This document shows, piece after piece, positions 40,454-50,386 of a DNA stretch of 64,000 nt (within the stretch, counting starts at the first letter, position 1; every line of letters begins with the position of its first letter). The notes below the pieces were generated by a model. The model had not been told where the DNA came from. It was given only the letters and a program-made list of their open reading frames with translations, and ran no database searches. This DNA is from Schlegelella_A sp036263655. Lineage in GTDB: Bacteria; Pseudomonadota; Gammaproteobacteria; Burkholderiales; Burkholderiaceae_C. The position numbers and the translations under genes were made by a program. The stretch spans positions 1-64,000 of the forward strand of contig DATAGP010000001.1 in the NCBI GenBank assembly GCA_036263655.1. Direction: 5' to 3'.

Positions 40454-41716
40454 TCAGGCCATCCCCGCGCGCACGGCGAAGCCGTCGGCGTACTTCTTCG
40501 GGTCCTTGCCGTCCCAGACCACACCGTCGACAAGCTTGCTCGTGCGCAGCGGGTCCTTCGGCACGTTGATCTTCAGCGCCCCGGCGGCCTGCTTGTAGAG
40601 CTCGATCTGGTTGACTTGCTGCGCGATCGCGAGGTAGTCGGGGTGCTCCTTGATCAGGCCCCAGCGCTTGTGCTGGGTCAGGAACCACATGCCGTCGGAG
40701 AGGTACGGGAAGGTCGCCGCCCCGTCGTTGAAGAACTTCATGTGGTTCGGGTCGTCCCAGGTCTTGCCCATGCCGTTCTGGTAGCGGCCCAGGATGCGCT
40801 GGTTGATCGCCTCGACGCCGGTGTTGACGTAGCTCTTCTCGGCCACCGTCTCGGCCATCTTCAGCTTGTTCTGCAGGCTGGCGTCGATCCAGCGGCCGGC
40901 CTCGAGCACGGCCATGATCACGGCCCGGCAGGTGTTCGGGTTCTTCTTGACGAAGTCGGCGGTCGTGCCGAGCGACTTCTCCGGATGGTCCTTCCAGATG
41001 TCCTGCGTCGTGATCGCGGTGACGCCGATGCCGTCCATGATCGCGCGATGGCCCCAGGGCTCGCCGACGCAGTAGCCGTCCATGTTGCCGACGCGCATGT
41101 TGGCGACCATCTGCGGCGGCGGCACGGTGATCGTCTTGACGTCCTTGAGCGGGTTCACGCCGGAAGCGGCCAGCCAGTAGTTCATCCACATCTGGTGCGT
41201 GCCGGTCGGGAAGGTCCCGGCGAAGGTGTATTCGCGCTTTTCCCGAGCCATGAGCTTGGCCAGCGAAGAACCATCCACGCCCCCCTTGTCGGCGAGCGCC
41301 TTCGAGACCGTGATCGCCTGGCCGTTGTGGTTGAGGCTCATGAGCAGCGCCATGTCCTTCTTCGGACCGGCCGTGCCCATGTGCACGCCGTAGATGAGGC
41401 CATAGAGCACGTGCGCCATGTCGAGCTCGCCGTTGACGAGCTTGTCGCGCACACCCGCCCAGGAGGCCTCCTTGGTCGGCACGATCTTGACGCCGTGCTT
41501 CTTGTCGAAGCCGAGCACCGAGGCCATGACCACCGAGGCGCAATCGGTGAGCGGGATGAAGCCGATGCGCACTTCTTCCTTCTCCGGCTTGTCGGAGCCC
41601 TGCGCGTAGACGGCCGTGCGCAGGCCCGGCAGCAGGCCCGACGCAGCCGCGGCGACGGCGCCCTGGACGAGCGTGCGGCGGGTCGGATCGATCTTCGGAG
41701 CGGAATCGGCAGTCAT
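40454..41716 (-). CDS. nrtA: Nitrate-binding protein of the ABC transporter (NrtA)
   Basis: A 420-residue nitrate/nitrite-binding protein. The N-terminus has a twin-arginine-like signal (DPTRRTLVQGAVAAAASG) ending near AVYAQG. The stretch VRIGFIPLTDCASVVMASVLGF and VGEPWGHRAIMD match NrtA. The ATG at 41716 has GAGG eight bases upstream. It heads the nrtA-nrtB-nrtD operon behind a near-perfect sigma-54 promoter and a long leader of about 175 bases. Confidence 0.93.
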   Translation of the reverse strand: MTADSAPKIDPTRRTLVQGAVAAAASGLLPGLRTAVYAQGSDKPEKEEVRIGFIPLTDCASVVMASVLGFDKKHGVKIVPTKEASWAGVRDKLVNGELDMAHVLYGLIYGVHMGTAGPKKDMALLMSLNHNGQAITVSKALADKGGVDGSSLAKLMAREKREYTFAGTFPTGTHQMWMNYWLAASGVNPLKDVKTITVPPPQMVANMRVGNMDGYCVGEPWGHRAIMDGIGVTAITTQDIWKDHPEKSLGTTADFVKKNPNTCRAVIMAVLEAGRWIDASLQNKLKMAETVAEKSYVNTGVEAINQRILGRYQNGMGKTWDDPNHMKFFNDGAATFPYLSDGMWFLTQHKRWGLIKEHPDYLAIAQQVNQIELYKQAAGALKINVPKDPLRTSKLVDGVVWDGKDPKKYADGFAVRAGMA

Positions 41717-41902
41717 GGGGGACCTCGGGACAAGGGTGAGCGGGTGAGGGCGCGACGCGGTCGCGGGACCTCGGCGCAGGCGGCCCGAAAGCGCGAGAGG
41801 CTCGCTGCAGAGCCGCGCGATCAGGGCGAGGTCGATCGAGCTGCGCCAGCGTCGGCTGACTCGATCAGGGGAAGGCCGTCGTGACCTCCTGCCGTCGTCA
41901 AC
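41717..41902 (-). promoter_or_regulatory. Structured leader of the nrtA transcript
   Basis: If the sigma-54 promoter is used, about 175 bases of leader precede nrtA. It contains a 5-bp stem with a six-base loop at 41799-41814 and a 6-bp stem with a three-base loop at 41751-41765 (CGCGAC-GCG-GTCGCG). A 10-bp direct repeat GGGACCTCGG occurs at 41719-41728, over the ribosome site, and at 41765-41774. I did not find the A1/G4 hexaloop pair expected for a canonical ANTAR target. Confidence 0.4.
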
Positions 41903-41917
41903 GCAAGGGATGTGCCA
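41903..41917 (-). promoter_or_regulatory. Sigma-54 promoter for nrtA
   Basis: On the minus strand TGGCACATCCCTTGC is an exact match to TGGCAC-N5-TTGC, with GG and GC ten bases apart. It implies NtrC-type activation of nitrate uptake under nitrogen limitation. Predicted transcript start is near 41891. Confidence 0.8.
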
Positions 41918-42144
41918 GCGCGTGAGCGCCAGCGGTGCCCTGCTGCGGTGCAGCAAGAGCCCCGGAGGCGTGCCTTTCGCCCGCGTGCGCGGGCCGCGCC
42001 TCAGTGGCGCGCCGGGCTGCTCGCGCCGAAGGCGAGCGCACCGAGCGCGACGATCGGCGGTCGACTGGGTACATCTCTTGCCGACGGACGTGCGTTCATC
42101 GATCCCGCTTCCTTCCTCGTTCCACCAACTCTCACGGAGTCACC
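41918..42144. other. Intergenic segment between nrtA promoter and DUF4383 gene
   Basis: No gene is supported here. The part next to the sigma-54 promoter holds TGCACC-like half-sites (minus strand TGCACC and GGCACC about 13 bases apart), which might bind NtrC, but the usual dyad TGCACC-N5-GGTGCA is not present. The right part should contain the promoter of the plus-strand membrane protein; I cannot identify it with confidence. Confidence 0.4.
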
Positions 42145-42573
42145 ATGACCACTCGCCGCTTCGCCATGATCTACGGCATCGTCTTCCTCGTCATCGGCGT
42201 GGCCGGCTTCATCCCCGGCCTGACGACCGCGCATTCGCATCCCGACGTCCGCTTCACCACCGGCCTCGGCCTCGAGCTCGGCCTGTTCCCCGTCAACCTG
42301 CTCCACAACATCGTGCACATCCTGTTCGGCGTCTGGGGCCTGATGGCGGCGAAGTCGATTCCCGGCGCCAAGGGCTACGCCAAGGCGGTCGCCGTGATCT
42401 ACGCCATCCTGGCGGTGATGGGCCTCATCTCCGGCGGCAACCTGCACACCACCTTCGGCCTGATCCCGCTGTACGGCAACGACGTCTGGCTGCATGCGCT
42501 GCTCGCCGCCGTCGCCGCCTACTTCGGCTTCGTGCGCCGCGAAGAAGGCGCGGGCCTGGCCACCGCCCGCTGA
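42145..42573 (+). CDS. DUF4383 family membrane protein
   Basis: A 142-residue protein with four predicted transmembrane helices. NLLHNIVHILFGVWGLMA is the DUF4383 core. GGAG precedes the ATG at 42145. Function unknown. It stands alone between the nitrate genes and lon, on the opposite strand to both. Confidence 0.82.
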   Translation: MTTRRFAMIYGIVFLVIGVAGFIPGLTTAHSHPDVRFTTGLGLELGLFPVNLLHNIVHILFGVWGLMAAKSIPGAKGYAKAVAVIYAILAVMGLISGGNLHTTFGLIPLYGNDVWLHALLAAVAAYFGFVRREEGAGLATAR

Positions 42574-42649
42574 GAAGCGCCTCGGCCTTCCCGCATGCCA
42601 CGCGCATGCGGGAAAGGCCGGGGAAGCGTCCAGGTCGCTCCAGGCGCTC

Positions 42650-45115
<2,466 letters not shown>

Positions 45116-45125
45116 GGCAGCGGAC

Positions 45126-45536
45126 TCAGCCGAGCTTGCGCACGTGGATCAGCAGGCAGCCGTGCGCGAGCTCCGGGGCGCCGACCTCCAGGCGCCCGGC
45201 CGGCAGGCGGATGCGCCGCTCGAACGTGCCGTAGGGGATCTCGAGCTGGCGTACGCGCAGGCCCGAGTCGCGCAGCGGCAGCGGCCGGGCGGCGCGGACG
45301 ACGAGCGCTCCGGCCTCGTGGCCGACCTGCACCTGCTCGCGGGCCACGCCCGGCATGGCGACGACGATCACCATCTCGTGCTCGTTCTCGAACACGTCGG
45401 CCGGCGGCTCCCAGGCCGGTGCCGACCGCTCCGTCGCGGCCGGGCGGAAGAACTGCCGGTGCAGGCGCTCGGCCTCTCCGAGGAGCTGGACGGCCTCGGC
45501 CCACATCCAGCCGTCGAGATCGCTGCGCGAAGGCAT
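45126..45536 (-). CDS. Small heat shock protein (Hsp20/alpha-crystallin family)
   Basis: A 136-residue protein with an alpha-crystallin domain from about residue 45: ENEHEMVIVVAMPGVAREQVQVG, then LVVRAARPLPL and IPYGTFERRIRLPAG. It lacks the usual C-terminal I-x-I motif; the end reads HVRKLG. Small heat shock proteins hold unfolded proteins for refolding or degradation, which fits its place directly upstream of lon. Confidence 0.85.
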   Translation of the reverse strand: MPSRSDLDGWMWAEAVQLLGEAERLHRQFFRPAATERSAPAWEPPADVFENEHEMVIVVAMPGVAREQVQVGHEAGALVVRAARPLPLRDSGLRVRQLEIPYGTFERRIRLPAGRLEVGAPELAHGCLLIHVRKLG

Positions 45537-45587
45537 GGCGTCAGCCTCGGGGCAATCGACAGGCCGGCCGCGCGTCCGCTCCGCCCG

Positions 45588-46073
45588 TCACGGCCCGGCG
45601 TACTTGGGATCGAGGATCGTGCCGGTGGCGACCACCCGTCCGGCGCGGTCGAAGGTCACCGAGAAGATCCGGGACTCGCCGCCGTCGGCGAAGCGCCAGT
45701 CCCAGACCTCCTCGTCCTTGAGGGCGAAGGTCTGCCGCTTCGCCGGACGCCCGAGCAGGCGGCGCACGTCGTCCCGGTCGGTGCCCGGCACGACCTTGGC
45801 GAAGTTCGCCGGCTTCAGCACCTGCCGCAGCGAGGTCATCTTGCCGTCGGGCCCGATCGAGATCATGTAGTTGACCTGGCCTTCGGGCTGGCGCGGGTAC
45901 TCGAAGGTGCGGTCGCCGTTCGCCTCGTCGTAGATCGCGGCCGGCTGGCCGAAGCGCGCCCGCACGTCGGCCTCGGTCGAGACGCCTTCCTCGAGCTCGG
46001 CGATCTTCTGCGGGTCGCAGCCGAACAGCATCAGGAGCGGCGCGACCAGCGCGCAGAGCCATCGGGTACGCAT
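45588..46073 (-). CDS. SmpA/OmlA (BamE)-like lipoprotein
   Basis: A 161-residue lipoprotein; the signal ends at LFGC. Two BamE-like repeats follow: LEEGVSTEADVRARFGQPAAI and VVPGTDRDDVRRLLGRPAKR, each followed by a beta hairpin (TFEYPRQPEG, VWDWRFADGG). True BamE has one such domain and about 110-130 residues, so this is a two-repeat relative. It probably sits in the outer membrane. Confidence 0.82.
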   Translation of the reverse strand: MRTRWLCALVAPLLMLFGCDPQKIAELEEGVSTEADVRARFGQPAAIYDEANGDRTFEYPRQPEGQVNYMISIGPDGKMTSLRQVLKPANFAKVVPGTDRDDVRRLLGRPAKRQTFALKDEEVWDWRFADGGESRIFSVTFDRAGRVVATGTILDPKYAGP

Positions 46074-46086
46074 GAGCCCGCTTCCT

Positions 46087-46521
46087 TCACGTGTCGCTGC
46101 CGAAGCGGATCACCACCGACGCCGCCGAGCGTTCCGCTTCGCCGTGGTACACGGCCTCGATGTTGTTGCCGTCCGGGTCGAGGACGAAGGCGGCGTAGTA
46201 GCCGGGGTGGTACTCGGGACGCAGGCCGGGCTTGCCGTGCTCGCGTCCGCCGGCGGCCAGGGCGGCCGCGTGGAAGCGGTCGACGGCGGCTCGGTCGGCG
46301 GCCTGGAACGCGAGATGGACGTGCGAGGCGCCGGTCGTGGCCATCGCGTCGCTGCTGACGAACAGCTCGTCCGACCAGAAGTAGCCCTCCCCCTCGCCTT
46401 CGACCTTGAGGCCGAGCGCGCCGAGGGCGGCGTCGTAGAAGCGGCGGCTGGCCGCGAGGTCGCGGGCGATCAGCTGGACGTGGTCGACGAGCCGGCCGCG
46501 ATGGAGTTGCTGCGCCTGCAT
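46087..46521 (-). CDS. VOC superfamily (glyoxalase/dioxygenase fold) protein
   Basis: A 144-residue protein with the two beta-alpha-beta-beta-beta modules of the VOC superfamily: VDHVQLIARDLAASRRFYDAAL at the start and FVLDPDGNNIEAVYHG near the end. Metal-ligand candidates (His in VDHV, His in HVHLAF and Glu in IEAV) are in place. Its enzymatic role is unknown. It lies 4 bp after the next VOC gene and may be co-transcribed with it. Confidence 0.85.
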   Translation of the reverse strand: MQAQQLHRGRLVDHVQLIARDLAASRRFYDAALGALGLKVEGEGEGYFWSDELFVSSDAMATTGASHVHLAFQAADRAAVDRFHAAALAAGGREHGKPGLRPEYHPGYYAAFVLDPDGNNIEAVYHGEAERSAASVVIRFGSDT

Positions 46522-46525
46522 GGCC

Positions 46526-47005
46526 TCAGCCCTTCTCGCCTCGGGCCATCTCGGCCTGCATGCGCCGCTGCGCTTCCTCCGCGCTCACGTCCTCGATGTG
46601 CGTGGCGAGCGTCCACTGGTGCCCGAAAGGATCCTTCAGCGTGCCGCTGCGGTCGCCGTAGAACTGGTCGGCCACCGGCCGCACCACGGTGGCGCCGGCG
46701 GCGATGGCGCGGTCGAAGGCGGCGTCGACGTCGGGCACGTAGATCATCAGGAACATCGGCGAGCCGCCGAGGGTCAGCGGCCCCTTGGCGTCCCAGGCCT
46801 CGTTCTCCTCCGACAGCATGACGGTCGAGTCGCCGATCCGCATTTCGGCGTGCGCCACCCCGCCGCCGGGCATGTCCAGCTGCATCGTCTTCTCGGCGCC
46901 GAGGGCCTTGCCGTAGAAGTCGAGCGCGGCGGCGCCGTTGCGCACGATCATGTAGGGGGTGATGCTGTGATAGCCGGCGGGCGGATTGGAAACAGCCGTC
47001 GTCAT
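46526..47005 (-). CDS. VOC superfamily protein, PhnB-like
   Basis: A 159-residue protein of the PhnB-type VOC group. It has SITPYMIVRNGAAALDFYGKALGA at the start and the family end DRSGTLKDPFGHQWTLATHIEDV. These proteins lack proven catalysis in most species. The ATG at 47005 was preferred to upstream in-frame codons, which would overlap the divergent gene region. GAGGACACC lies upstream as ribosome site. Confidence 0.85.
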   Translation of the reverse strand: MTTAVSNPPAGYHSITPYMIVRNGAAALDFYGKALGAEKTMQLDMPGGGVAHAEMRIGDSTVMLSEENEAWDAKGPLTLGGSPMFLMIYVPDVDAAFDRAIAAGATVVRPVADQFYGDRSGTLKDPFGHQWTLATHIEDVSAEEAQRRMQAEMARGEKG

Positions 47006-47133
47006 GGTGTCCTCACTGATGGCGACCGGGGAGCCTACCCGTGCCGGCATGGGCCGGGCAACCCGGCCGGCATCGCCCCGCTCCCGGCCGGGACATGGCC
47101 GAGGCATTCGCTGGCTTTCTGACAGGAGATCCC

Positions 47134-47910
47134 ATGCGCCTGAACGACGAGCAGTGGACTTCGCTCTCCCGCGAGCTCGGCCGCGCCGCGGCCCGCGCGG
47201 TACCGTCATGGACCGAACCGAACCCGCATGATCCGGGCATCACGCTCGTGACGCTGTTCGCCTTCCTGGCCGAACAGCTCGGCTTCCGCCAGGACACGCT
47301 GAGCCCGGCCGCGCAAGCGCAGTTGCGGCAGGTCGCAGGCCGGGCCGCCGGCCTGGCGGCAGCGCCGGAAGCCGCGGCCGGCGAGGACGACTGCGGCAGC
47401 GGCCTGCAGCGTCCGCGCTACTTCGCGGGCCAGCTGCTCGCGGCCGCGGACTTCCAGGCCGAGCAGGACTACGTCGTCGCGCGCCTGAACCGCCGCAACC
47501 GCCTGCTGCACGGCGCCGGCATCGCGGCAGGTCTGGCGGTGACCGTGGAGCCCGGGACCGGGGGCGAGCCGGTGCTCGTGATCGCGCCCGGGCTGGCCCT
47601 CGATGGGCACGGGCGGGAGATCCATCTCGAGTCGGCTTGCCGCCTGCCTCTGCCGCCGTCCGGGACGGCGCTCTGGGTGCTGCTTCGCTACCGCGAGCGC
47701 CCGTGCCGGCGGGTGCCGGCCGGCGCCCCGCCCTCGGGTGCCGACGCGGACGAACCCGCGCTGGTCCAGCCCACCCGCGTCGTCGAGTCGTTCGAGGCGA
47801 CGCTCGCGGGCGCGCCCGATGCGGAGGCGGTGAGCGTCGCCCGGCTGCGTCGCCTGCGCGGCCGCTGGGCCGTCGACCTCGCTTTCCAGCCCCCGAGGAC
47901 CCGTCGCTAG
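47134..47910 (+). CDS. Orphan protein with baseplate-type DPGIT motif and RYFAGQLL domain
   Basis: A 258-residue protein. Near residue 30, NPHDPGITLVTLFAFLAEQLG matches the short DPGIT-x-LELFA-x-L-x-E signature found in putative baseplate assembly proteins of phage tails and contractile injection systems. From residue 90, RPRYFAGQLLAAADFQAEQDY, RRNRLLHGAGIAAGLAV and GLALDGHGREIH resemble a second domain also seen in injection-system loci. AGGAG precedes the ATG. No sheath, tube, spike or baseplate partner is present nearby, so it is either a relic or a repurposed protein. No function is assigned. Confidence 0.65.
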   Translation: MRLNDEQWTSLSRELGRAAARAVPSWTEPNPHDPGITLVTLFAFLAEQLGFRQDTLSPAAQAQLRQVAGRAAGLAAAPEAAAGEDDCGSGLQRPRYFAGQLLAAADFQAEQDYVVARLNRRNRLLHGAGIAAGLAVTVEPGTGGEPVLVIAPGLALDGHGREIHLESACRLPLPPSGTALWVLLRYRERPCRRVPAGAPPSGADADEPALVQPTRVVESFEATLAGAPDAEAVSVARLRRLRGRWAVDLAFQPPRTRR

Positions 47911-47973
47911 CACGACGACGGGGCAAGCGCGCGAACGCCCGACGCTCGCCGCCGGTGCCGCCGCCCGGGACGA

Positions 47974-49113
47974 TCAGCGGCTGGGGTCGATCAGCACCTT
48001 GGCCGAGGTGGCGCGGCGGCCGTAATCGGCGATCGCCTCCGGCTGCAGTGCTTCCGCGAGCGAGACCGTCCGCGTGTAGTGGCTGGCGAAGGTCGTCTTC
48101 AGCTCGGCGACGACGCGTTCCTTGAGCTGGCGTGCGGCATCCGCACCGATGCGCTGCAGGAACAGGAAGAGCAGCCAGCCGCCGACGCCCCAGCTCATGC
48201 CGAAGTTGCGCACGATCTCGGTCGGGCCGGTGTCGAGGCCGCCGTACAGGTACACCTGCTTGTGCGTGCTCGACCCGTAGCGGCTGTACTCGGTGGCGCT
48301 GCGGCTCAGGGCCGCTTCCATGGCGGTCAGGATCTGGCCGGCGAGGCGGCCGCCGCCGATGGCGTCGAAGCCGAGCGTGGCGCCGGTCGCGACCAGCGCC
48401 TCGGTCAGCTCGGCCATGAACGCCGGCGACGAGGTGCTGACCACGTGTCGCGCGCCCTGCTCGCGCAGCAGGGCCTCCTGCTCCGGCTTCCTCACGATGT
48501 TGACGAGGCCGATGCCGTCGGCGCGGCAGATGCGGTTCAGCATCTGGCCGAGGTTCGACGCCGCCGCGGTGTGCACGAGCGCGCGATGGCCTTCACGCCG
48601 CATCGTCTCGGTCATGCCGAGGGCGGTGAGCGGGTTGACGAAGCACGAGGCGCCTTCGGCGGCCGGGGTCCCGTCCGGCAGCGGCAGGCACAGCTCGGCC
48701 TTCACGGTCCGGTACTGCGAGTACATCGCGCCGGCGAGCACGGCGACAGTCCGGCCGAGGAGCGCCTGCGCGGCCGGGCTGCTTCCGGCGGCGACGACGG
48801 TGCCGGCGCCTTCGTTGCCGACCGGCATCGACTGGCCGACCCGGCCCGCCATGGACTTCATCGCCGCCTCGGGCACGCGCGCCGTCGCCACGACCTCGTG
48901 CCCGCTGCCGCGCACGGCGAGCGTCGCCAGGTCGGCGGCGCCGAAGAGGAGGCCGATGTCCGACGGGTTGATCGGCGTCGCCTCGACGCGCAGGACGACC
49001 TCGTCGGCGGCCGGCTCCGGCGTGGCGGTGCGAACGAGCGAGAGCTCGAGCTCGCCGTCGGGCTTGAGCAGGGAGCGAAGCTGGAGGCCGTCGCGCGGCA
49101 CCGTCGGGTTCAT
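47974..49113 (-). CDS. Zinc-binding dehydrogenase/quinone oxidoreductase-like (MDR family)
   Basis: A 379-residue medium-chain dehydrogenase/reductase. The N-terminal domain has EATPINPSDIGLLFG and VGNEGAGTVVAAG, typical of quinone-reductase and enoyl-reductase branches, which lack the structural zinc site. The Rossmann part includes LVHTAAASNLGQMLNRICRADG, close to branches acting on unsaturated acyl-CoA or quinones. Its start overlaps the aminotransferase stop (ATGA at 49110-49113), so they are translationally coupled. Confidence 0.85.
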   Translation of the reverse strand: MNPTVPRDGLQLRSLLKPDGELELSLVRTATPEPAADEVVLRVEATPINPSDIGLLFGAADLATLAVRGSGHEVVATARVPEAAMKSMAGRVGQSMPVGNEGAGTVVAAGSSPAAQALLGRTVAVLAGAMYSQYRTVKAELCLPLPDGTPAAEGASCFVNPLTALGMTETMRREGHRALVHTAAASNLGQMLNRICRADGIGLVNIVRKPEQEALLREQGARHVVSTSSPAFMAELTEALVATGATLGFDAIGGGRLAGQILTAMEAALSRSATEYSRYGSSTHKQVYLYGGLDTGPTEIVRNFGMSWGVGGWLLFLFLQRIGADAARQLKERVVAELKTTFASHYTRTVSLAEALQPEAIADYGRRATSAKVLIDPSR

Positions 49114-50045
49114 GAGGGAGCTCCTGGGTTGCCGTAGTCGATCGGGTCGCGGTAGGCCGGCTCGTCGTGGATGGCCCAGTACGCGTCGTGGAGGCGGGTC
49201 GTCACCGGCCCGGGGAACGATGGCAAGGGCCGGCCGTCGATCTTCGCGATCGGCAGGATGCCGCCACCCGTCGAGGTGAGGAACACCTCGTCGGCAGCGC
49301 GCACGGCCGGCGCCGGCAGGGACGTCAGGCGGAGCGCAATGCCCAGCCTGGCGCACAGCTCGATGGCGGTCTGCCGCGACACGCCCTCGAGGACGCCGTG
49401 CGCGGCGGTGTGCACGGTGCCGTCCTTCACCATGAAGACGTTGAAGCCCGGGCCCTCGGTGACGTGGCCCTGCGCATCGACGACGCAGCTGGTGTCGTGG
49501 CCGCGGTCGTAGGCGTCGAACATCGACTGCACGAGGTCGATCCAGTGGTAGTTCTTCACCTTCGGGTCCACCGAGGCCGGGGCGATGCGCTGCCGCTCGC
49601 TGATGTGCAGGTCGATGCCGGCGAGCTGCTTCTCGCGCGAGGCGATCCAGACGTAGGGCACGGCATAGGCGTAGAAGCGGTTCTGCGCCTGGCGCGGGTC
49701 GCGCGCGCCGCGCGGCGGGACGCCGCGCGTGCAGACCATGGCGACGTAGGCGTCCTGCAGGCCGCCGGCGCGCACGCAGCCGTGCAGGATGGCGCGCAGC
49801 TCGGCGCGGCTGTACGGAATCGCGAGGCGCATCTTCTCGAGGCTGGCGAAGAAGCGCTCTATGTGCACGTCGAGGCGGAAGAACGCGCCCTTCCAGGCGC
49901 TGGCAACGTCGTAGGTCGCGTCGGAGCGCGTGAAGCCCCAGTCGAAGAGCGAGATCTTCGCTTCCGAGAGCGGCGCGTAGGCACCGTCGATGAAGACCGA
50001 GCCGCCGTCGAACTGCGCCACGGCAGGGGTGTCCGGAACAGTCAT
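49110..50045 (-). CDS. Class IV (fold-type IV) PLP aminotransferase
   Basis: A 311-residue PLP enzyme of the branched-chain/D-amino-acid aminotransferase family. The PLP-binding lysine is in KVKNYHWID near residue 165, and HVTEGPGFNVFMV and GVLEGVSRQTAIELC are the other family blocks. The start MTVPDTP at 50045 is the first plausible one; the upstream extension overlaps the divergent promoter region. Substrate (branched-chain amino acid, D-amino acid or R-amine) cannot be fixed. Coupled with the downstream dehydrogenase. Confidence 0.87.
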   Translation of the reverse strand: MTVPDTPAVAQFDGGSVFIDGAYAPLSEAKISLFDWGFTRSDATYDVASAWKGAFFRLDVHIERFFASLEKMRLAIPYSRAELRAILHGCVRAGGLQDAYVAMVCTRGVPPRGARDPRQAQNRFYAYAVPYVWIASREKQLAGIDLHISERQRIAPASVDPKVKNYHWIDLVQSMFDAYDRGHDTSCVVDAQGHVTEGPGFNVFMVKDGTVHTAAHGVLEGVSRQTAIELCARLGIALRLTSLPAPAVRAADEVFLTSTGGGILPIAKIDGRPLPSFPGPVTTRLHDAYWAIHDEPAYRDPIDYGNPGAPS

Positions 50046-50164
50046 GTCGAAATCTCCGCAGCCCAGGGGAGCGACGCTAGCAAACCCGGGCCGCCGGCCG
50101 ACGCGGGCAACGGGGAACGCCGCTTGCCCGGGAGAGCGCGACGACAACCAGCCGGAGCGAGCAC

Positions 50165-50338
50165 ATGCTGAAGTGGGCCCTGATCTTCTTCGCCATCTCG
50201 CTCGTCGCCGGCTATTTCGGCTTCACCGGTGTCGCCTCGGGGGCGCGGTCGATCGCCAAGGTGCTGTTCTTCATCGCCCTCGCCATCTTCCTGATCGTCC
50301 TGATCTTCGGCGTGTTCCTGGGGACGCTGGTGTTCTGA
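50165..50338 (+). CDS. DUF1328 small membrane protein (YtjA-like)
   Basis: A 57-residue protein, MLKWALIFFAISLVAGYFGF at the start, with two transmembrane helices joined by a short GVASGARSIAK loop. This matches the DUF1328/YtjA family of stress-associated small membrane proteins. CCGGAGCGAG gives a ribosome site. It is divergent from the aminotransferase, 119 bp apart, and ends 48 bp before boxA, which converges on it. Confidence 0.88.
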   Translation: MLKWALIFFAISLVAGYFGFTGVASGARSIAKVLFFIALAIFLIVLIFGVFLGTLVF

Positions 50339-50386
50339 GGCGGGCCGCCGGCGGCACGTGCCGACGGCGCGCCGCGCCGGCGCCGC

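Noticed and set aside
41941..41960. NtrC binding dyad upstream of nrtA
   Set aside because: Only direct TGCACC/GGCACC half-sites are seen; the inverted TGCACC-N5-GGTGCA arrangement is absent.
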